Shown in pieces: positions 41,401-44,686 of a DNA stretch of 44,686 nt. The DNA is from Spirochaetaceae bacterium (lineage in GTDB: Bacteria > Spirochaetota > Spirochaetia > Treponematales > Treponemataceae): NCBI GenBank assembly GCA_017936345.1, contig JAGBFT010000120.1:1-44686 (forward strand), read 5' to 3'. The notes below the pieces were generated by a model. The model was not told the DNA's origin and did no database searches. It worked only from the letters and a program-made list of their open reading frames with translations. Within the stretch, counting starts at the first letter, position 1. Each line of letters begins with the position of its first letter. Both the position numbers and the translations under genes were made by a program.

Positions 41401-44377
41401 GGGAGCCTTCACTGTAGAAGTAGCTCCAGTCGGAACCACTCACGTAAAAGCTCCGCTCGGTAATAACGGCTCGCCCCCTGCTGTCTTGGCTTATAAGACG
41501 AAGAATATAAGCACCGCCCTTAGGTGGGGTTACGGTAATAGTGCCAGCCTCCTTCAAATCCACAGTACCAGTATATTCACTTACCATTTCCTTAAAATAG
41601 CGGGTTATAAGGCGGCCACTCACACCCATTTGCCTCACCTGCTTCCAGTCTTCCCGAAGCAACTCCACAGAAATAAATCTATCCTGGGAGTTGGCGGGCA
41701 AAAGACCCGCATCAGGAATTTGGCCCTCTGGAGTAACAAGTTTAAAGTCGAAGGAAAGTGGCTCTTCCTTTTTAGGGAAACCCCTTACATCCTTTGGGCG
41801 GGATAATCCAAGATAAAAGCTGGCAGGATGAACCACCACACTTCCATTGGCAGAAATCGCTTGCCCGCCAGAATCGGTAACGGTGGTCTCAACTCGGTAG
41901 GTGTAGGGGCGACCTGAGATTTTTTCTTCACCAGAGAACTGGGCTGTGGAAGCCTTGCCACTGGCATCCAGCTGTCCATTTTCTGAACCCACAGCAGAAC
42001 GACCATCGTAGTCTTGGATTGGGCCAAAGCTATAGCCCTCGTAATCCTTGCCTTGGGCTCTAAATACAGAGGGCTCACGATACCAGTCTCCACGCCAAGT
42101 GGAACCGGCAAGGCTTCCACCTCCAAGGTAGGAGGCAGAAATTTCAGCAGAAAGGCGGTCGCCACTGATGTAGGTGATGTCTCCCATATCCACAGAGGAC
42201 TCAAATCTAAGACGCTCGAAATAAGCTACCGTAAAGGTCAAATCGGAATAGACAGCATTACCGTTGGGCAGGGTGCGCTCATAGGTAAGCACATAACTAC
42301 CGGGAGTGAGGTCATCCTTTAACTCAAAGGTTGACCAAAAGCCACCGGACTCAGATACATCCACGGTCTTTGTTTCAATAGGCTCTGCCCGCCAGCGGTT
42401 TTCCTTTAGAGTAAGAGTTGCCCTTCCTACGTATGCCTCATATTCACCTAGATGCAGGTTGCGGTCAATGCCCCGCAGAGTAACCTTTTCCCCTGGTTTG
42501 TACAAGCCGCGGTCGGTAAACATATAGGTTACCATCTCGGTCGCCTGAGCATTATTTGGGTCTTGCACAAAACCATATCCCCACAAGGCATTGCCAGTGG
42601 GTACAAAGAGAGCCTTGTCCTTGCCCCGCACGGCCTGAATTGCAACCTGTCTCACAGCTTCGTTCAGAACGTGATTTTCCAAGTGCAGCACAGCAAAACC
42701 ATTTTTATCGGTGGTGCCGCTAGCCCTTTTGTCTCCAAGCAAGCGCAGAAGGTCTTCGTCATTCAGGTACTTTTGAGAGGTAAATAGATTTACCGTAGCC
42801 CCTTCCACAGGTTTTCCAGTGGAAAGCTCTGTTACCATCACCAGGGCACGATTAAATCCGTATCTCACTGTAAGCCCTAGGTCTGTCACCTGCACTACCT
42901 GCTGGTTCTTCTGGGAAGCAGTTTCTTTTTCACCCCTCCAGTTTGTCCACAAATAATTCATTTCAGCCTGGAACCAGGCAGCACCATAGCCCCCATCCAA
43001 GGCAGGGCTTAAATCCACGGTTGTTACCACCTGTTGGTTTTTTGGGATATCCTCTTCTTGAATTTCTACCTTTTCTACCTGCTTCCATTGGCCTCCAGAC
43101 AGGGCGGATACCACGTAGCTTGACTTTGGCAAAAGGTTTTGATAGGCAAAGGCCAACTGCGGGGGAAAGGCAGCCTCCAGCATTACAAATCCATAATCCT
43201 TAAACCGGGAAAAACTTGCGGCAGCAGGAACAGTAATCTTTTCCGGGCCACAAACCTCATCATAAACCCGGCCGTACACATCCTTTACAGTGCCAGCGTC
43301 CATAGAAATAGTATAGGTTTCCTCAAAGGTGACGGGCAGTCCATGGACACGCAGCTGGTTGCCCTCAATGGATATATTTTCTTCTGTTACCGGCATGGGA
43401 ATCTGTTCGCCACCCTCCTTTCCTGCATCAAGAGGAACATCCTTTACCGCAGTCACCGCCCTAGCAATGGCCGCCTTATCCTGCTCCTCATCCAGACGAT
43501 GTGAAAACTGAAAGACAAGGGGGTGGGCTTCTGTACCGGAGTTATATCTACCCTGATACAAGCTTTGCAGCACAAAGGGGCGCAGAGTATGGTAACTATG
43601 ACTCCTGTCCTCCTCTAAACTACCTACAGATTTTGCATCGGAACGTGCTCCAGCTTGAACTACAACTGTCATCTTGGTGTTGTCTGGGGGAGTTTCTTTT
43701 AGGAAAAGCTCCACAAGATTCAAGTTCTTTTCATCTGGATGACTTATATCGAATTGGTAGGATTTACCATTGCCATCTACCACTTGCAGGAATCTGGCAA
43801 TTTCCTTTGTTTCTACAGGATAGGAAAAATACAGGGCAAGTGAACGGGCATCTTCTACAGGCAGGTCGTTTGAATCTGTCCAAAATCCATCCAGGGCAGC
43901 CTTGTATCCAGGAGTAATGCTCTCTAGCTTCAAGGGTTCTGTGCGGAAGGTAAAAATCCTTTGTCCAGTGAGAGGGCTGCCGTCCACAGACTGAATGGAG
44001 TCCGAAAGGGTGACGGTGTATTCCCGTTGGGGAATAATTGCCTGGCTTGCATCAAAACTTAAAAGACTGGTACCATACCAGCGGAATACACCCTCCAAGG
44101 GTGGGTCAATCCGCATGAGGTCGGAACTTTCCATGGGCTGTCCTAGCCTAGCCACTGGTACCACGGGCTTGGAAAACTGCACATAAATTGCAGGATATTT
44201 TACGGCAGTGGGCAACTGTCCTGCTGGCTGAAAATCCATTACAAACAAACCCTCTTCATCTATGGGCTTTTCCACCTCAGTTTTTCCTCCAGAACCACAG
44301 GAAGTAAGGCTTCCCAGCACAAAAACAAAAAGGCAAGCCACTAGACGACCGCCCCACACCTTAAAACTTAACCCCAT
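38471..44377 (-). CDS. Bacterial alpha-2-macroglobulin lipoprotein
   Basis: The giant 1968-residue protein has a lipobox with Cys27 in 'LTSC', so it is lipidated and envelope anchored. The macroglobulin domains include 'YMFTDRGLYKPGEKVTLRG' near residue 620 and 'FTLPDSLTEYRLTAVGV' near 1250. The thioester motif is intact as C1471-L-E-Q1474 in 'YPYGCLEQRASAML'. Such proteins covalently trap attacking proteases in the periplasm. It is longer than E. coli YfhM (about 1650 residues). The PBP1C gene overlaps its stop codon, so defence and peptidoglycan repair are coupled. A GGGAGG site precedes the ATG. Confidence 0.93.
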   Translation of the reverse strand: MGLSFKVWGGRLVACLFVFVLGSLTSCGSGGKTEVEKPIDEEGLFVMDFQPAGQLPTAVKYPAIYVQFSKPVVPVARLGQPMESSDLMRIDPPLEGVFRWYGTSLLSFDASQAIIPQREYTVTLSDSIQSVDGSPLTGQRIFTFRTEPLKLESITPGYKAALDGFWTDSNDLPVEDARSLALYFSYPVETKEIARFLQVVDGNGKSYQFDISHPDEKNLNLVELFLKETPPDNTKMTVVVQAGARSDAKSVGSLEEDRSHSYHTLRPFVLQSLYQGRYNSGTEAHPLVFQFSHRLDEEQDKAAIARAVTAVKDVPLDAGKEGGEQIPMPVTEENISIEGNQLRVHGLPVTFEETYTISMDAGTVKDVYGRVYDEVCGPEKITVPAAASFSRFKDYGFVMLEAAFPPQLAFAYQNLLPKSSYVVSALSGGQWKQVEKVEIQEEDIPKNQQVVTTVDLSPALDGGYGAAWFQAEMNYLWTNWRGEKETASQKNQQVVQVTDLGLTVRYGFNRALVMVTELSTGKPVEGATVNLFTSQKYLNDEDLLRLLGDKRASGTTDKNGFAVLHLENHVLNEAVRQVAIQAVRGKDKALFVPTGNALWGYGFVQDPNNAQATEMVTYMFTDRGLYKPGEKVTLRGIDRNLHLGEYEAYVGRATLTLKENRWRAEPIETKTVDVSESGGFWSTFELKDDLTPGSYVLTYERTLPNGNAVYSDLTFTVAYFERLRFESSVDMGDITYISGDRLSAEISASYLGGGSLAGSTWRGDWYREPSVFRAQGKDYEGYSFGPIQDYDGRSAVGSENGQLDASGKASTAQFSGEEKISGRPYTYRVETTVTDSGGQAISANGSVVVHPASFYLGLSRPKDVRGFPKKEEPLSFDFKLVTPEGQIPDAGLLPANSQDRFISVELLREDWKQVRQMGVSGRLITRYFKEMVSEYTGTVDLKEAGTITVTPPKGGAYILRLISQDSRGRAVITERSFYVSGSDWSYFYSEGSQQINMIPDKELYQVEDTAQIMVQSPLPAGRYLMTIEREGVFSEEIITLDEPTTVLEVPITDRYLPVVYVTLSSYSVRTGEPEHDFTSVDMDKPKGYFGATALHVNPEAREFDVEIQMDKTLYRPGEEATVTLKATTKDGQPLVGAELTFLAVDRGVIDLINYHVPNPLQHFYREHLFFSGVLGGDSRSLLIDPITYEVRNLFGGDESMDKGMMETAMDRMMASNAAAGEEQVRSNFDPTAVFAPVLVTGSDGTVTHSFTLPDSLTEYRLTAVGVLGTSHFALKEGELSVNNPVSVRDVLPRRLRENDISDIGVVVSNLDGLAHEVTVTMELIPGLEAAGLPTEVGGMKQKAGVARAIGSVTKTLSVPAGKTLPILFDMEAQQEGFVSVVFTVNSAVVKEKIVKSLEIDRPYIYETVTTVGEVSSGDVERKGRASVKEAIVLPAGLAGENSGNLSVVLDPTRLGTLTEAITYVFRYPYGCLEQRASAMLPLVYFGDYIDVFGLDTEVDNPHKVVEEEIAGWAKLQKHDGGFPYWRSSSYSSLPATLRIAELLAAARQHKIRLPDGLNLDKLASYIEREAASEWYKDYGYIQAYSLFVLDKLKGGVSDEALDRVMALENLGITEKAMCGIVHLNNGNVGKALEIEADIRRHTRPTVRGIDITDGASRAWMYFNDESERNALLLQFFTKLDYANDMNGRLLFNLMEIQRAGNGYWKNTASTARVLEAIACYIEANNLENLDLEAHLSIDGKVISQGEFEGLGAKPVEKSLTFDELAELGLESGKELPMDVAKDGRGNLFYTLSMKYALPVEEQIARDEGLSLYVEITDMDTGQVVTDNTLKAGTIYKARVTLSTTKNRTFVALRVPIPSGAEVLDAQFATMPQLVGTATTGKDAKTEGEIDEWGNWFMPGYNFGLSSREIYDNEVRYYWDAFRRGRQEVEFMFRPTRSGSFTVPSATAECMYEPEIFGRTQGAVVVIEG

Positions 44378-44686
44378 ACAAAGCCTCCCCGCAGATTCAT
44401 TTCAAAGTTAATATCCTTATAAACAGATTTAAAGGTAATTGGTTAAATTTTTTGACTAAAAGTATATCACAAAACAAGTTTTTTGCTAGTCTACTGTCCG
44501 TTCCAAATACCTTTAGGATAGACTGACACCTTCGGTCTGTTCCAGAATGAGTTCCACCGGGGGGACAGCTTCAAGAATCTGGTGAAGACCCTCTTCTAGG
44601 CTACAATTTTGCCCAGCAGCCCCAACCTGTCCCTTGCCGCCCAGCAGGAATCTTCCTTAAAATGAGCCGACTCAAAGGAGGCTCCA
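44378..44686. other. Right-edge region without a clear gene
   Basis: The first 135 bases are AT-rich leader DNA before the macroglobulin gene. At 44513-44656 the minus strand has a short open stretch ending 'ILEAVPPVELILEQTEGVSLS' (split here only by the window frame) and a TAA. It looks protein-like, but there is no start codon in frame and two stop codons lie just upstream. It may be the end of a gene that needs a frameshift, or chance. Confidence 0.3.

Noticed and set aside
1..44686. CRISPR array, rRNA or insertion sequence
   Set aside because: No regularly spaced repeats, rRNA-like stretches or transposase frames were seen on either strand.

Overview
The window most likely comes from a host- or gut-associated spirochaete of the Treponema type. 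Reasons, partly by inference: exported proteins have treponeme-like leaders (a binding protein maturing to a GGKKD start, many Cys-anchored lipoproteins), an AraC/YesN-LytS type two-component pair sits beside sugar ABC genes, and the [FeFe]-hydrogenase plus hydrogen-sensor gene set resembles those described in gut treponemes and Firmicutes. No rRNA or species marker is present, so the species is not determined. From about 1.4 kb onward the DNA has moderate GC; the first 1.27 kb is clearly GC-richer.

Layout. (1) 1-1.3 kb: the end of a TonB-dependent receptor, a small lipoprotein and a broken ArsC-like gene, all in GC-rich DNA, ending at an inverted repeat next to an initiator tRNA gene (1331-1403, minus). 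(2) 1.5-5.6 kb, minus: a tight operon of TPR lipoprotein, TraB-family membrane protein, SDR-like unknown and MgtC-type membrane protein. (3) 5.7-13.4 kb, plus: a membrane-anchored unknown, a trehalase/MGH1-like glycosidase, a Ppx/GppA-HD protein, polyphosphate kinase and a YgjV membrane protein. (4) 13.4-19.2 kb, minus: a sugar-uptake operon (binding protein, two permeases, Gfo/Idh oxidoreductase, GH29 alpha-L-fucosidase). It is followed at 19.35-24.1 kb by a GNAT acetyltransferase, a second lipoprotein binding protein, and a divergent LytS-type kinase with an AraC-type response regulator that probably control it. (5) 24.1-28.8 kb, minus: two tandem membrane-anchored alpha/beta hydrolases, ManC, and an exported repeat protein. 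(6) 28.96-30.8 kb: a chemoreceptor. (7) 30.9-36.0 kb, plus: a five-gene hydrogen operon with a thioredoxin-like ferredoxin, a sensor-type [FeFe] protein with a PAS domain, a SpoIIE-type phosphatase, a second thioredoxin-like ferredoxin and a catalytic [FeFe]-hydrogenase. (8) 36.1-44.4 kb, minus: a giant bacterial alpha-2-macroglobulin lipoprotein followed by penicillin-binding protein 1C. The last 300 bases contain no clear gene.

How they work together. The sugar operon would import fucosylated oligosaccharides, cleave them in the cytoplasm and oxidise a product, under control of the kinase/regulator pair with the orphan binding protein as a possible sensor partner. The hydrogen operon pairs an enzyme that makes or uses H2 with an H2 sensor and a phosphatase as its probable output. 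PPK and Ppx/GppA make and degrade polyphosphate. The macroglobulin and PBP1C form the known envelope defence and repair pair. The hydrogen operon is the most interesting system here.
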